A stretch of 64,000 nucleotides of DNA. It comes from Bacteroidales bacterium (lineage in GTDB: Bacteria > Bacteroidota > Bacteroidia > Bacteroidales > F082). Positions 8,567 to 17,800 of this stretch are shown here, piece by piece. Both the position numbers and the translations under genes were made by a program. How positions within the stretch are numbered: position 1 is the first letter of the stretch; every line of letters begins with the position of its first letter. The stretch covers positions 1 to 64,000 of the forward strand of contig JAFXMK010000012.1 of assembly GCA_017530365.1 (NCBI GenBank), written 5' to 3'. A model generated the notes under the pieces. That model did not search any database, was not told where the DNA came from, and saw only the letters and a list, made by a program, of their open reading frames with translations.

Positions 8567-9362
8567 GAGCGTGCTGAACCATGAGCGTTTCGACTACGAC
8601 ATCAAGGTTTCGGAATATGCAGGTCATTCCAAGGTCCTGGTCCAGGAAGCCATCAAGGGCCATTACGACATCGTGGCGGTAGCTGGTGGCGACGGATCCA
8701 TCAACGAGGTGGGCACTCGTCTCATCGGCACCGACATTGCATTAGCGGTGATTCCCTGTGGTTCCGGCAACGGCCTCTCACGCTGCCTTAACATCCCCTT
8801 GGAACCTGTCAAGGCACTGGAGCTGATCAACCGTGCCGCCGTGTGCAAGATCGACACCGTCGAAGTGAACGATGTGCCTTTCATCAGCATCTCCGGAACG
8901 GGTTATGATGCCCAAGTCGCCGACGACTACGCCAAAGATCCGCATCGCGGCTTCAACACCTATTTCCGCTATATAGTCAAAAACTATTTCCATCTTGGCG
9001 AGAAGGAATACACCATCCAGCTGCCTGACCGTACCTTTACGACCAAAGCCTTTTTCATCTCTTTCGCCAACTCCAACCAGATGGGATATGATGTGCCTAT
9101 CTCTCCCAAAGCCTCGTTATGGGACGGCAAAGTCGATCTCTGCATCGTCAGGAAGCCCAACCCCTTGGAACTTCCCATCGTGGGCAGCTATTTCCTGAGC
9201 AAGAACATGGACAAGTCGCCCAAAGTCGATATCATCCAAACCGAGGAAGCCACCATCATACGTCCCGAGCCCGCCGTGGTCAACATCGACGGCGAGTCGG
9301 TGATGTTTGAGAAAGACCTTCATATCAAGATCAACCCACTCTCGCTTCATGTCATTGTCTAA
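8487..9362 (+). CDS. diacylglycerol kinase family lipid kinase (YegS/BmrU-like)
   Basis: 291 aa. The N-terminal nucleotide-binding domain has FIINPISGKK and the signature GGDGS at residues 67-71, followed by IPCGSGNGLSR. The C-terminal beta-rich domain includes the VVNIDGE segment. These kinases phosphorylate diacylglycerol or related lipids at the inner face of the membrane. The gene starts inside the 3' end of the LTA-synthase-like gene. That is sensible if the upstream enzyme releases diacylglycerol when it takes phosphoglycerol from phosphatidylglycerol; this link is inference. Confidence 0.88.
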   Translation: MSKQKIRFIINPISGKKHRKNLASQIESVLNHERFDYDIKVSEYAGHSKVLVQEAIKGHYDIVAVAGGDGSINEVGTRLIGTDIALAVIPCGSGNGLSRCLNIPLEPVKALELINRAAVCKIDTVEVNDVPFISISGTGYDAQVADDYAKDPHRGFNTYFRYIVKNYFHLGEKEYTIQLPDRTFTTKAFFISFANSNQMGYDVPISPKASLWDGKVDLCIVRKPNPLELPIVGSYFLSKNMDKSPKVDIIQTEEATIIRPEPAVVNIDGESVMFEKDLHIKINPLSLHVIV

Positions 9363-9380
9363 TTCAATCATTGAATCCCC

Positions 9381-10604
9381 ATGATCACGAAACTCATCCA
9401 AATCCTGCACAATTTATTCAGCAACATGGGCGCCAGCAGCTACTATGCCTCCATGATTTCCGAAATCATCGCTTTCATCGCCGTGTTGCTCCTTGGCATC
9501 CTCCTCCTATATCTCGCGCGGTTCATCATCAAGAAAACGGTGTATAAGTTTATCTTGAAAACGGAAACGAAATACGACGATCAGGTCATCAACAACAAGG
9601 TGCTGATGCGCATCTGCCTGCTGATTCCCGTGATACTCGTCTTGAAGTGTACCCATACCGCCCTCCCCGACTTCCCCACTGCGCAGCGCCTTATAATGAC
9701 TGCCAGCATCCTCTATATCATCGTGGTGACCACCATGGTGCTTTTCTCCGTTGTGAATGTTTGCAGCGACATCTATAACATGCACCAGACCGCCAAGATG
9801 AAGCCGCTTACCGGATTGGTCCAGACCATCAAGATCATCCTCATCATCATCTGTGTGCTGCTGATCATCTCCTTCCTGATGGGAAAGCGAATCAGCTCTG
9901 TCATCATCGGCTTGGGCACCTTGTCAGCTGTGTTGTTACTGGTATTCCAAAACGTAATCCTGGGCTTTGTCGGGAGCATCCAGCTGACGTTGAACGACAT
10001 GCTCCGCATCGGTGACTGGATTGTGATGGACAAAGCTGACGGCACCGTGACAGAGATCAACCTCACCAGCGTGAAGGTGCAGAATTTCGACAATACGATC
10101 ACCACCATCCCGACCTCCTCCATGGTGACCAACCAGTTTACCAACTGGCGAGGCATGTCGGAAGGCGGCGGACGAAGGATCATGCGAAGCATCACCATCG
10201 ACACGTCGTCGGTGAAGTTCTGCACGCCAGAGATGATCGATCGTTTCAAGCAAATTGAGCGTATCAGCTCTTTTATCGAGCAGAAGGAAGCGGACATCGC
10301 CGAATACAACAAGGCTAACAACATCGACACCAGCAATATCGTCAACGGGCGACAGCAGACCAACCTGGGCGTTTTCCGTGCTTATATCTTGGCCTACATC
10401 AATGCCAACCCTAAGCTCAACCACAACATGACCATGATGGTGCGTCAGCTGCAACCCAACGAGTTCGGCATTCCGTTGCAGGTGTATGCCTTCAGCCTCG
10501 ACAAGGAATGGGTCAAGTACGAAGAGTTGCAAAGCGACATCTTCGACCACATCATCGCGGCTGCTCCGTTGTTTGATCTGAAGATCTTCCAAAGAAAGGT
10601 TTGA
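9381..10604 (+). CDS. mechanosensitive ion channel family protein (MscS)
   Basis: 407 aa. Transmembrane helices lie at about residues 20-50, 70-95, 105-130 and 150-175. The pore-lining helix region (RISSVIIGLGTLSAVLLLVF) and the MscS beta-domain with GDWIVMDKADGTVTEI and TTIPTSSMVTN follow. MscS channels open under membrane tension to release solutes during hypo-osmotic shock. The C-terminal part from about residue 255 carries an insertion relative to E. coli MscS, seen in the larger YnaI/YbdG-like group. The stop codon is separated by a single base from the next start. Confidence 0.9.
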   Translation: MITKLIQILHNLFSNMGASSYYASMISEIIAFIAVLLLGILLLYLARFIIKKTVYKFILKTETKYDDQVINNKVLMRICLLIPVILVLKCTHTALPDFPTAQRLIMTASILYIIVVTTMVLFSVVNVCSDIYNMHQTAKMKPLTGLVQTIKIILIIICVLLIISFLMGKRISSVIIGLGTLSAVLLLVFQNVILGFVGSIQLTLNDMLRIGDWIVMDKADGTVTEINLTSVKVQNFDNTITTIPTSSMVTNQFTNWRGMSEGGGRRIMRSITIDTSSVKFCTPEMIDRFKQIERISSFIEQKEADIAEYNKANNIDTSNIVNGRQQTNLGVFRAYILAYINANPKLNHNMTMMVRQLQPNEFGIPLQVYAFSLDKEWVKYEELQSDIFDHIIAAAPLFDLKIFQRKV

Positions 10605-10605
10605 C

Positions 10606-11526
10606 ATGGCAGATGGTTTTGTGAGTGCCGGGAAGCAATTTACCCAACGGTACCTTCAGGTGATGTTTTCCTCCCTGAAAGACGCCACCCCTGAACAAGT
10701 GCAGGAGGAGTTGGAGCATTGCCGCAACATCAATCGGAAGCCCGTCAGGGTGCCGCGTTATTTCCGAAAGTATTTCACGGAATCCCAGTTTCAAGCCTCC
10801 AACGGGTTCAACATGCAGGTGTTCAACGCCGAGCCTTGTCGCAACAAAGATACTTTAATCCTCTACATCCATGGAGGAGCTTGCATTTACCAGCCCGTCT
10901 TCTTCCATTGGCGTTTTGTACACGACCTTTCCATCCGTACAGGATGCCGTATTCTGATGCCTATCTATCCCAAGTACCCCGAGTACCATTGTGTTGACAA
11001 CATGGCCGTGATGCTCGACTTTTACGTGCGCCATGTCATGCCGATGGGTGCTAAGGAAGTGGTGTTGATGGGTGACTCGTTCGGTGGCAATGTGGCCATG
11101 TCGATGACACAAGAGATCGCCAAGCGTGGATGGAAACCGGTTTCCACCCTGGTGTTGATGTCGCCATGCGTTGACAACGCCTTCACGCGCCGCGATGAGA
11201 TGAAGGCTTTGCAACCTCTGGATGAGATGATCAAGCTGGAGCGCATTGAAAGCATCATGGGAGGATGGCAAGGTGAATTGCCTTCCACCCATCCCTGGGT
11301 AAGTCCAGTCTATGGCGATGTAAGCGCTTTCCCCGATGACACGCTGTTGATCTACGGCAGCAACGAAATCCTCAAGGTCGACGCTTTGTTACTAACTGAA
11401 AAAATGAGGGAATTGGGACGTCCGATACAATCTGTAGAGTATCCGGGGATGTTCCACACTTTTCCGCTATTTCCTATTAAAGAAGGATTTGAGGCGATTC
11501 GTTTAATGGTCAAATCAATACGGTAG
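10606..11526 (+). CDS. alpha/beta hydrolase (hormone-sensitive lipase/esterase-like)
   Basis: 306 aa. The oxyanion-hole motif HGGA is at residues 89-92, the nucleophile elbow GDSFGG has Ser158, and the acid/histidine region near the C-terminus has YPGMFHTFPLF. This pattern is that of the alpha/beta-hydrolase fold-3 carboxylesterases. No secretion signal is seen. It starts one base after the MscS stop, at the end of the envelope operon, and its last 17 bases overlap kdsA on the other strand. The substrate is unknown. Confidence 0.85.
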   Translation: MADGFVSAGKQFTQRYLQVMFSSLKDATPEQVQEELEHCRNINRKPVRVPRYFRKYFTESQFQASNGFNMQVFNAEPCRNKDTLILYIHGGACIYQPVFFHWRFVHDLSIRTGCRILMPIYPKYPEYHCVDNMAVMLDFYVRHVMPMGAKEVVLMGDSFGGNVAMSMTQEIAKRGWKPVSTLVLMSPCVDNAFTRRDEMKALQPLDEMIKLERIESIMGGWQGELPSTHPWVSPVYGDVSAFPDDTLLIYGSNEILKVDALLLTEKMRELGRPIQSVEYPGMFHTFPLFPIKEGFEAIRLMVKSIR

Positions 11527-12310
11527 CCAAGGCTAGTAGTTGTTCCAACAGGCCTTCAACTTTGTCCAACGGCAGCATATTGGCGCCGTCCGACAAGGCA
11601 TGTGCCGGATCGGGATGGGTCTCCATGAAGATGCCGTCAGCGCCTGCTGCGATGCCCGCCTTGGCGATGACACCGATCATCTCAGGCTTCCCTCCCGTCA
11701 CGCCAGAAGTCTGGTTGGGCTGTTGCAGCGAATGTGTCACATCGAGGACCACCGGGACGCCGAAACCCTGCATAATGGGGATGTTACGATAGTCCACCAC
11801 CAGATCTTGGTAGCCGAACATGGAGCCACGTTCAGTGAGCATTACCTTGTCATTGCCCGAAAGCTTCACTTTTTCAACGGCAAACCCCATGCTCTCACCT
11901 GAAAGGAACTGGCCTTTCTTGATGTTGACCACCTTCCCTGTCTTGGCGGCCGCCACCAACAAGTCGGTCTGGCGGCAGAGGAAAGCGGGGATCTGCAGTA
12001 CATCGGCATATCCAGCTGCCATGCTGGCTTCTTCAACGGTATGAATGTCTGTGACAACAGGGATTCCAAATGTATCACGAATCTTGCCCAGCACCTTCAA
12101 GGCTTTTTCGTCACCAATCCCTGTAAAAGAATCCAATCTGGAACGGTTGGCTTTACGGTACGAAGCCTTGAAGATATATGGGATTCCTAGCCTGGAGGTC
12201 GTTTCAACGAGGACCTCGGCGATGTGCATAGGCGAAGTCTCATCTTCGATGACACAGGGTCCCGCCATCAAGAAAAAACGACCCTCTTGCTTGTAAGGAT
12301 AGGTGATCAT
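11510..12310 (-). CDS. kdsA: 3-deoxy-8-phosphooctulonate synthase
   Basis: 266 aa. KdsA condenses phosphoenolpyruvate with arabinose 5-phosphate to give Kdo-8-phosphate for LPS inner core. Family landmarks are FLMAGPCVIEDE, FKASYRKANRSR, PVVTDIHT, LCRQTDLLVAAAKTG, KKGQFLS, VLDVTHSLQQPN and MGTH-equivalent FMETHPDPAHALSDG. The open frame begins with TTG six codons earlier, but the ATG at 12310 follows a TAGTTTTG promoter box at the right distance. It is convergent with the hydrolase gene. Confidence 0.95.
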   Translation of the reverse strand: MITYPYKQEGRFFLMAGPCVIEDETSPMHIAEVLVETTSRLGIPYIFKASYRKANRSRLDSFTGIGDEKALKVLGKIRDTFGIPVVTDIHTVEEASMAAGYADVLQIPAFLCRQTDLLVAAAKTGKVVNIKKGQFLSGESMGFAVEKVKLSGNDKVMLTERGSMFGYQDLVVDYRNIPIMQGFGVPVVLDVTHSLQQPNQTSGVTGGKPEMIGVIAKAGIAAGADGIFMETHPDPAHALSDGANMLPLDKVEGLLEQLLALATVLI

Positions 12311-12325
12311 TCCATTATTTTTTTG

Positions 12326-12333
12326 CAAAACTA
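12326..12333 (-). promoter_or_regulatory. -7 box for kdsA (TAGTTTTG)
   Basis: TAnnTTTG on the minus strand, 15 bases from the kdsA ATG. Confidence 0.45.
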
Positions 12334-12346
12334 TGAATATTTTTAT

Positions 12347-12354
12347 TATTTTTG
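12347..12354 (+). promoter_or_regulatory. -7 box for the DUF4831 gene (TATTTTTG)
   Basis: TAnnTTTG, 35 bases before the ATG at 12390. The start is also preceded by GGAGG at 12380-12384, a strong Shine-Dalgarno sequence that is rare in this window. Confidence 0.4.
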
Positions 12355-12389
12355 AAGCCTATTTGGAAAAATCTATATTGGAGGTCAAT

Positions 12390-13448
12390 ATGAAACACGT
12401 GAAAAGAATACTTATGGCCATTGTCTTGATGGCAATCGGAATGAGCGGCGCACAAGCGCAATATGTCATCACCCATGCAAAAATAGCCATGCCTGGCCAA
12501 CAGAAAGGCATCTATTACGCATTGCCACGTACCATCATCCAGCTTGATTTGATGGTTGACAAGACGGAGTTGGTTGAAGGCCCCTACAGCGACTACGCTT
12601 ATCTGATTGGCGCCACTGACATCATCCAGGGCGACGGCGTTGAATATATCTTGAAAGACGTTGCCATGAGCACATACGCCGAGGCAGATCCCAACGCCAC
12701 GTTCTTCGTCTCCATGAACGCAAAGAATGATGCCCAACCCTTCTACCTGAATTCCAAAGGCATTCTCGAAGGTGTAGGGATGGTTGGCGAGACCACCAAA
12801 GAGCAGGTTAAGACCCCAGTTCAGGTCAAGGTTACCTCCAACAACAAGACTTTCAAATACCAGTATGGTTCAAGCGGCATGAGGAGTCCCGATCAACAAG
12901 CCCGTGCAGCTGCCGATATGATCAGCCGCATCCGCGAGGAAAAGATCAAGTTGCTCACTGGTTTCCAGGAAACCGCTTTCACGCTCGACACCTACCGTCA
13001 GATGTATGCCGACCTCGATGCCATGGAAGAGGAATACTTGAGCCTTTTCGTCGGGAAAAGAGTCGTCACTCCAGTGGTACAAACCGTTTATGTGACGCTT
13101 TCGAAAGAAGTGCCCTCCCAGACCGTCGGTTCGTTCTCGAGATATTCAGGATTCTCCACCGATGTCTATGGCGAGAAAACCATCACGGTTCAGGCCATCT
13201 CATTGCAAACCACTGGCAGCATCAACCCACTGAGCCAATCGGCTGTCGAGACCTTGAGCCATGAGAACAAGTTGTTCTACCGCATCCCTGAAACGGCTTA
13301 CATCAAGGTAAGCTTAGGCGACGAGGTCCTCATCGAAACCCGTGAAATCATTGCCCAGTTCGGCTCCTTCATGCTGGCTCCGCTTGGCAGGACCAAATTG
13401 GCTTTGGATCCCAACACCGGTCAAATCGTCAGCATGGGAATGGAATGA
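12390..13448 (+). CDS. DUF4831 family exported protein
   Basis: 352 aa with signal peptide MKHVKRILMAIVLMAIGMSGAQA. The body starts YVITHAKIAMPGQQKGIYYALPRT, which fits the Bacteroidales DUF4831 family of unknown function. The C-terminal third is beta-rich. The frame is open 29 codons further upstream, but the signal peptide and the GGAGG five bases before the ATG fix the start at 12390. Its stop codon overlaps the next ATG (ATGA), so the nuclease-like gene downstream is probably translationally coupled. Confidence 0.75.
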   Translation: MKHVKRILMAIVLMAIGMSGAQAQYVITHAKIAMPGQQKGIYYALPRTIIQLDLMVDKTELVEGPYSDYAYLIGATDIIQGDGVEYILKDVAMSTYAEADPNATFFVSMNAKNDAQPFYLNSKGILEGVGMVGETTKEQVKTPVQVKVTSNNKTFKYQYGSSGMRSPDQQARAAADMISRIREEKIKLLTGFQETAFTLDTYRQMYADLDAMEEEYLSLFVGKRVVTPVVQTVYVTLSKEVPSQTVGSFSRYSGFSTDVYGEKTITVQAISLQTTGSINPLSQSAVETLSHENKLFYRIPETAYIKVSLGDEVLIETREIIAQFGSFMLAPLGRTKLALDPNTGQIVSMGME

Positions 13449-14689
13449 TTTCCAAGCACATTCTATCGAAATCCACCTATATCAAAGGCCTTCAATGCGA
13501 GAAGGCCTTATACTTGACCAAGAAGCATCCCTATCTGCGGGACAAGCTCAGCATCGAGAAGCGTGCGAAGTTCCAACGAGGGACCGATGTGGGCATCCTT
13601 GCTCAGGAGTGTTTTCCAGGCGGGGTGAATATGGCACCCAACTCCCCATCGCAGTTCCCGAAAAGGGTAATCGAGACCATGGAGAATCTCCAAAACCCGA
13701 TGGTCAACGTGATGTATGAGGCCGTGTTTCAATACAACGACACCCTTGTCATGGTCGATATCTTGGTGCGCGACGGAGCGCAGTGGAAAGCCATTGAAGT
13801 GAAGAGTTCCTTACGGCTCAGCCCCACCTACTACAACGATGCAGCTTTACAATATTACGTGCTACATGGCTGTGGTGTGCCCCTTTCCGACTTCCAGCTG
13901 ATGCATCTGAACGGAGACTATGTGAAGCATGGTCCCATCGACGTGAAGCAGCTGTTTCAGCACGTCTCCGTCATCGATTATGCCAGAGAGCAGGAGCCCG
14001 TCATCGCTGCCAACGTGGAGCGACTGAAAAACGTGGTAGCCCTCCCCCACGCCCCGCAAGTCGCCATCGGCCCACATTGCCGGGAACCTTACGAATGCGA
14101 CTTCATCGGGCACTGCTGGAAGAACGTCCCGCAAGAGAACCCTGACGTTCCCTTTACCATTGACTATAAGGCACTCTTTGCCCAGTCCCCAAGCCCCAAA
14201 CCTCGCAACGTCGCCTACCTCAGTCTCCTTTACCACTACCCTGCCGTTCCCGAACTCGATGGCACCAAACCCTATCAAGAGATGCTGCTGGCCTTTGCCC
14301 TCACTGGCGACAACGAACCAGATGGCCACACCTTCTGGAATTGCATCGACGACCGCAGCCGCTGGCAAGAAGGTGTCGCCCTGCTAGAAAGCCTTCTCGG
14401 CCACTATGACCTGGTGGTCACCTTCACTCCCAACCAGCTGCCGTGGCATAAAGTTTTTAACTTATACGAGGTACTCCAAAATGCCCAGATGTTTCACCCT
14501 CTCCTGAAAAAAGGAATGAGTTTACAACACACCTTCGAGGCGATGTTTCACGGGGCTAAACTCTTTGAACACAGTAGGATAATTGTTGAAGCGCTTGCAC
14601 AAGATTTGACAAGTTATGAACAAACAAAAGATGATTTAATAGCTGAAAACGAAGCTGTTAAGAGTATTTATCAACATTTTTTCAAATAA
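13445..14689 (+). CDS. Cas4/RecB-like PD-(D/E)XK protein with C-terminal DUF2779-like region
   Basis: 414 aa. Residues 1-220 resemble a Cas4/RecB-type nuclease. There is an early cysteine in KGLQCEKALYL, acidic residues in MVDILVR, the catalytic-type IEVKSS at about residue 120, and a late cluster CREPYECDFIGHC; the four cysteines together could hold an Fe-S cluster. Residues 250-400 match the pattern of DUF2779 proteins, with an RNase H-like half (VAYLSLLYHYPAVP, LVVTFTPNQLPW). No cas genes or repeats are nearby. It is coupled to the DUF4831 gene by an ATGA overlap and lies 111 bases upstream of dnaB. The cellular role is unknown. Confidence 0.6.
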   Translation: MISKHILSKSTYIKGLQCEKALYLTKKHPYLRDKLSIEKRAKFQRGTDVGILAQECFPGGVNMAPNSPSQFPKRVIETMENLQNPMVNVMYEAVFQYNDTLVMVDILVRDGAQWKAIEVKSSLRLSPTYYNDAALQYYVLHGCGVPLSDFQLMHLNGDYVKHGPIDVKQLFQHVSVIDYAREQEPVIAANVERLKNVVALPHAPQVAIGPHCREPYECDFIGHCWKNVPQENPDVPFTIDYKALFAQSPSPKPRNVAYLSLLYHYPAVPELDGTKPYQEMLLAFALTGDNEPDGHTFWNCIDDRSRWQEGVALLESLLGHYDLVVTFTPNQLPWHKVFNLYEVLQNAQMFHPLLKKGMSLQHTFEAMFHGAKLFEHSRIIVEALAQDLTSYEQTKDDLIAENEAVKSIYQHFFK

Positions 14690-14743
14690 TTGCCTGTTCA
14701 TAACTCACGCGTTTTTTCAGCCTTTTGAGAGGTGATTATATTA

Positions 14744-14751
14744 TAATTTTG
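14744..14751 (+). promoter_or_regulatory. -7 box for dnaB (TAATTTTG)
   Basis: TAnnTTTG, 49 bases before the dnaB ATG. Confidence 0.45.
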
Positions 14752-14800
14752 TCTCACGAAAAAAAGCGGAATTTTCACTTTTTAAACTCGAGATACACTT

Positions 14801-16363
14801 ATGCCTACTGATACCATTACCAGACCGTTTTCCAACAATTTGCAACGGAGAACGCAAGCCACTCCTGAACAACTTTTAGCCAACCAAGGACGCATTCCAC
14901 CCCAAGCCGTCGATCTTGAAGAGGTGGTCTTGGGCGCTTTGATGCTGGAAAAAGAAGCCGTCAACGAAGTCATCGACATTCTGACTCCTGAAGCCTTCTA
15001 CAAGGAAGCGCATCAGAAGATTTTCAAGGCCATCAAAGACCTTTTCGGAAAGTCGGAACCCATCGATATCCTGACGGTGACCAATGAGTTGAAACAGGCT
15101 GGAGAGCTAGAATCGGTAGGTGGTGCCTATTATATCTCGAAGCTTACCAACCGTGTCGTTTCGGCTGCCAACATCGAGTACCACGCGCGTATCATTATGC
15201 AGAAGCATATCCAGCGCGAGCTCATCGTGATTTCTTCCGAGACCATCAACAAAGCCTTCGAAGACACCACGGACGTGTTCGACCTGCTCGACAACGCCGA
15301 GAACAAGCTGTTTCAAGTGAGTGAGAACAACCTGCGCAGGAGCTACAACTCGATGCAGGACTTGGTGAACAAGGCCATTACCGAGATCCAGAACGCCAAG
15401 AACAGCGACCAGAAGTTGCGTGGCGTGCCTTCGGGCTACACCGAGCTAGACCGCATCACCCAAGGATGGCAGAAGTCCGACCTCATCATCTTGGCCGCAC
15501 GTCCTTCCATGGGTAAGACCGCCTTCGCACTCAACCTGGCGCGCAACGCCGCCGTCGAATTCAAGCGTCCCGTGGCTTTCTTCTCCCTTGAGATGTCATC
15601 CGTGCAGCTGGTGACCCGTCTGATCTCCACCGAGACCTCCCTCACCGCTGACAAGCTCCGTTCGGGCGACCTCGCAGAACACGAGTGGCAACAGCTGAAC
15701 ACCAAAGTCACCCCGCTCATCGACGCCCCCATCTTCATCGACGACACGCCGCAGCTCTCCGTGTTCGAGCTCCGCGCCAAGTGCCGCCGTCTAAAGCAAC
15801 AGCATGACATCCAGATGATCTTCATCGACTACCTCCAGCTGATGACCGCCAAGACCGAACGCGGCGGCAACCGTGAGCAAGAGATCTCCATGATCTCAAG
15901 GTCGTTGAAGGCCCTCGCCAAGGAGCTGGAGATCCCCGTCCTGGCGCTGTCACAGTTGAGCCGTAACGTGGAGCAGCGTCCCGGATCGAAGAAGCCCATC
16001 CTCTCCGACTTGCGTGAGTCGGGCGCCATCGAGCAGGACGCCGACATGGTGATGTTCATCTACCGTCCGGAATACTATAAGAACGAGGCGGAGAACCCCG
16101 ACCTGCCGCAAGGCTTCACCTGTATCGACATCGCCAAGCACCGCAACGGTAAGCTGGGCGAAGTCAACCTGAGATTCATCGGCCAGTATGCAAGATTCGA
16201 GGAATTTGGCCAAGACCGCCTCTCCTCTTCCGAAGAGATCACCTTGGGGCCGAATCCCAACTTCAACAACAACACCGTGATCGTAGGTTCCAGGATGAAT
16301 GACGACGATGCGTTTGGTCCTATGCCCGGCGGCATCAGCGACGAATACAATCCACCCTTCTAA
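14801..16363 (+). CDS. dnaB: replicative DNA helicase DnaB
   Basis: 520 aa with no intein. The N-terminal helical domain (about 35-140) precedes a linker and a RecA-like motor. Walker A is AARPSMGKT at residues 232-240, Walker B is MIFIDYLQLM, and the arginine-finger region is FIYRPEYY. DnaB unwinds DNA at the replication fork as a hexamer and recruits primase. The acidic, asparagine-rich tail after residue 480 is variable. A degenerate period-7 ladder (CTTACTT, CTTTCTT, CTGACTT, CTGTATT) follows the stop codon at about 16373-16402. Confidence 0.96.
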   Translation: MPTDTITRPFSNNLQRRTQATPEQLLANQGRIPPQAVDLEEVVLGALMLEKEAVNEVIDILTPEAFYKEAHQKIFKAIKDLFGKSEPIDILTVTNELKQAGELESVGGAYYISKLTNRVVSAANIEYHARIIMQKHIQRELIVISSETINKAFEDTTDVFDLLDNAENKLFQVSENNLRRSYNSMQDLVNKAITEIQNAKNSDQKLRGVPSGYTELDRITQGWQKSDLIILAARPSMGKTAFALNLARNAAVEFKRPVAFFSLEMSSVQLVTRLISTETSLTADKLRSGDLAEHEWQQLNTKVTPLIDAPIFIDDTPQLSVFELRAKCRRLKQQHDIQMIFIDYLQLMTAKTERGGNREQEISMISRSLKALAKELEIPVLALSQLSRNVEQRPGSKKPILSDLRESGAIEQDADMVMFIYRPEYYKNEAENPDLPQGFTCIDIAKHRNGKLGEVNLRFIGQYARFEEFGQDRLSSSEEITLGPNPNFNNNTVIVGSRMNDDDAFGPMPGGISDEYNPPF

Positions 16364-16415
16364 AGAATAATTCTTACTTCTTTCTTCTGACTTCTGTATT
16401 CTTCAAAATATTTCG

Positions 16416-16423
16416 TATCTTTG
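16416..16423 (+). promoter_or_regulatory. -7 box for carbamate kinase (TATCTTTG)
   Basis: TAnnTTTG, 40 bases before the ATG at 16464. Confidence 0.5.
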
Positions 16424-16463
16424 CGGTCCCAAAGATTGAATATTAATTATTAAAAACTTGAAT

Positions 16464-17402
16464 ATGAAGAAGTTAGCCGTTATTGCTTTCGGTGGTAACG
16501 CCCTTTTAAGAGGCGGACAAAGAGGAACATACAGAGAACAGATGCAGAATGTGACTGAGACTTGCAAGTCGCTGCTCCCCTTCCTCAAGAACGATTATAA
16601 TCTGGTCATCGGCCATGGCAATGGTCCCCAAGTTGGTAATGTGATGCTTCAGAATGAAGCTGGCAACCAGGTTTTCAATGTGCCGGACATGCCCATCGAC
16701 TTCTGTGTCGCTGAGACTCAGGGATTGATCGGTTTCATGATCGAGATGGGTCTTGACAAGGTGTTTGCCGCAGAAGGCATGCGCCGCAATGTCGTCACGC
16801 TGGTGACCCAAGTCATCGTTGACAAGGACGACCCGATGTTCCAGAACCCCACCAAGCCCGTCGGCCCTTACTACACCAAGGAACAGGCTGAACAGTATGC
16901 CGCCGAGACCGGTGCCGTCTATAAAGAAGACCCCAAAGGTCGCGGCTGGCGCAAGGTGGTTGCCTCTCCCAAACCCATCGGCATCCAGAACATCGACATC
17001 GTGAAACGTCTGGCTGACGAAGGCAACATCGTCATCACCGTGGGCGGCGGTGGCATCCCCGTCATCGAGAAGAAAGGCTGCCTCTGTGGTGTGGAAGCTG
17101 TCATCGACAAGGACCTCGCCTCTGCCATGACTGCCATCAAGATCCATGCTGACGAGTTCTATATCCTTACCGATGTGCCGAAGGTCTTCATCAACTTCCG
17201 CAAGGAAAACGAACAGGCCTTGAACACCATCACCGTTGCCGAAGCCAAGAAGCACCTCGCCGACGGTCAGTTTACCGAAGGCAGCATGGCTCCCAAGGTA
17301 CGCGCCGCCATCCTCTTCGTCGAAGCTACTGGTCACCAAGCCATCATCACTGAGGCCACCAGTCTCACTGATCCCGAATGCGGCACAAGAATCGTCCCGT
17401 AA
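16464..17402 (+). CDS. arcC: carbamate kinase
   Basis: 312 aa. The enzyme makes ATP from carbamoyl phosphate and ADP. Family landmarks are the start KKLAVIAFGGNALL, GHGNGPQVGNVMLQNE, VTLVTQVIVDKDDP, the glycine loop VGGGGIPVIEKKG, and FYILTDVPKVFINF. The frame begins with TTG two codons before, but the ATG at 16464 is the natural start. No arginine deiminase or ornithine carbamoyltransferase gene is next to it, so the source of carbamoyl phosphate is not shown here. The small lipoprotein gene follows 19 bases downstream and may share the transcript. Confidence 0.92.
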   Translation: MKKLAVIAFGGNALLRGGQRGTYREQMQNVTETCKSLLPFLKNDYNLVIGHGNGPQVGNVMLQNEAGNQVFNVPDMPIDFCVAETQGLIGFMIEMGLDKVFAAEGMRRNVVTLVTQVIVDKDDPMFQNPTKPVGPYYTKEQAEQYAAETGAVYKEDPKGRGWRKVVASPKPIGIQNIDIVKRLADEGNIVITVGGGGIPVIEKKGCLCGVEAVIDKDLASAMTAIKIHADEFYILTDVPKVFINFRKENEQALNTITVAEAKKHLADGQFTEGSMAPKVRAAILFVEATGHQAIITEATSLTDPECGTRIVP

Positions 17403-17421
17403 ACAAAAACACTATAATACA

Positions 17422-17781
17422 ATGAAAAAAGGATTCCTACTGATGGCCCTGAGCCTCATCCTTGGCTTGGGCTTCACAGCTTGCAACAACGCCTCGCTGT
17501 TAGGCACCTGGGTTGATCCCGCCGACGAGGACAGCGTCTTCGGCGAGACCGGTTTCACCCTCAAGAAGGACGGCACCGTCATCCCGATCAACATGGGCTA
17601 CCGCGAATACAACGCCTGGGAGAAGGTCGGCGACCAGCTGATCCTCAAAGGCAACTACACCGGCACCAATCCCCGCGAATTCGCCGACACCATGTGGATC
17701 GACGAAGTCACCGAAGAGCATTTGGTTCTGAAGGATCTAGGAAATTATTCCGTGACCTACCAAAGGAAAAAACAGGAGTAA
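17422..17781 (+). CDS. small lipoprotein, lipocalin-like
   Basis: 119 aa. MKKGFLLMALSLILGLGFTAC is a lipoprotein signal with lipobox GFTAC. The mature part opens with SLLGTWVDP and has alternating beta-strand patterns with GFTLKKDGT and LILKGNYTGT, as in the small lipocalin-like proteins common in Bacteroidota. It starts 19 bases after carbamate kinase. The stop codon is part of a tandem heptamer (GGAGTAA twice). The function is unknown. Confidence 0.65.
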   Translation: MKKGFLLMALSLILGLGFTACNNASLLGTWVDPADEDSVFGETGFTLKKDGTVIPINMGYREYNAWEKVGDQLILKGNYTGTNPREFADTMWIDEVTEEHLVLKDLGNYSVTYQRKKQE

Positions 17782-17800
17782 GGAGTAAGAATGAGCACCA

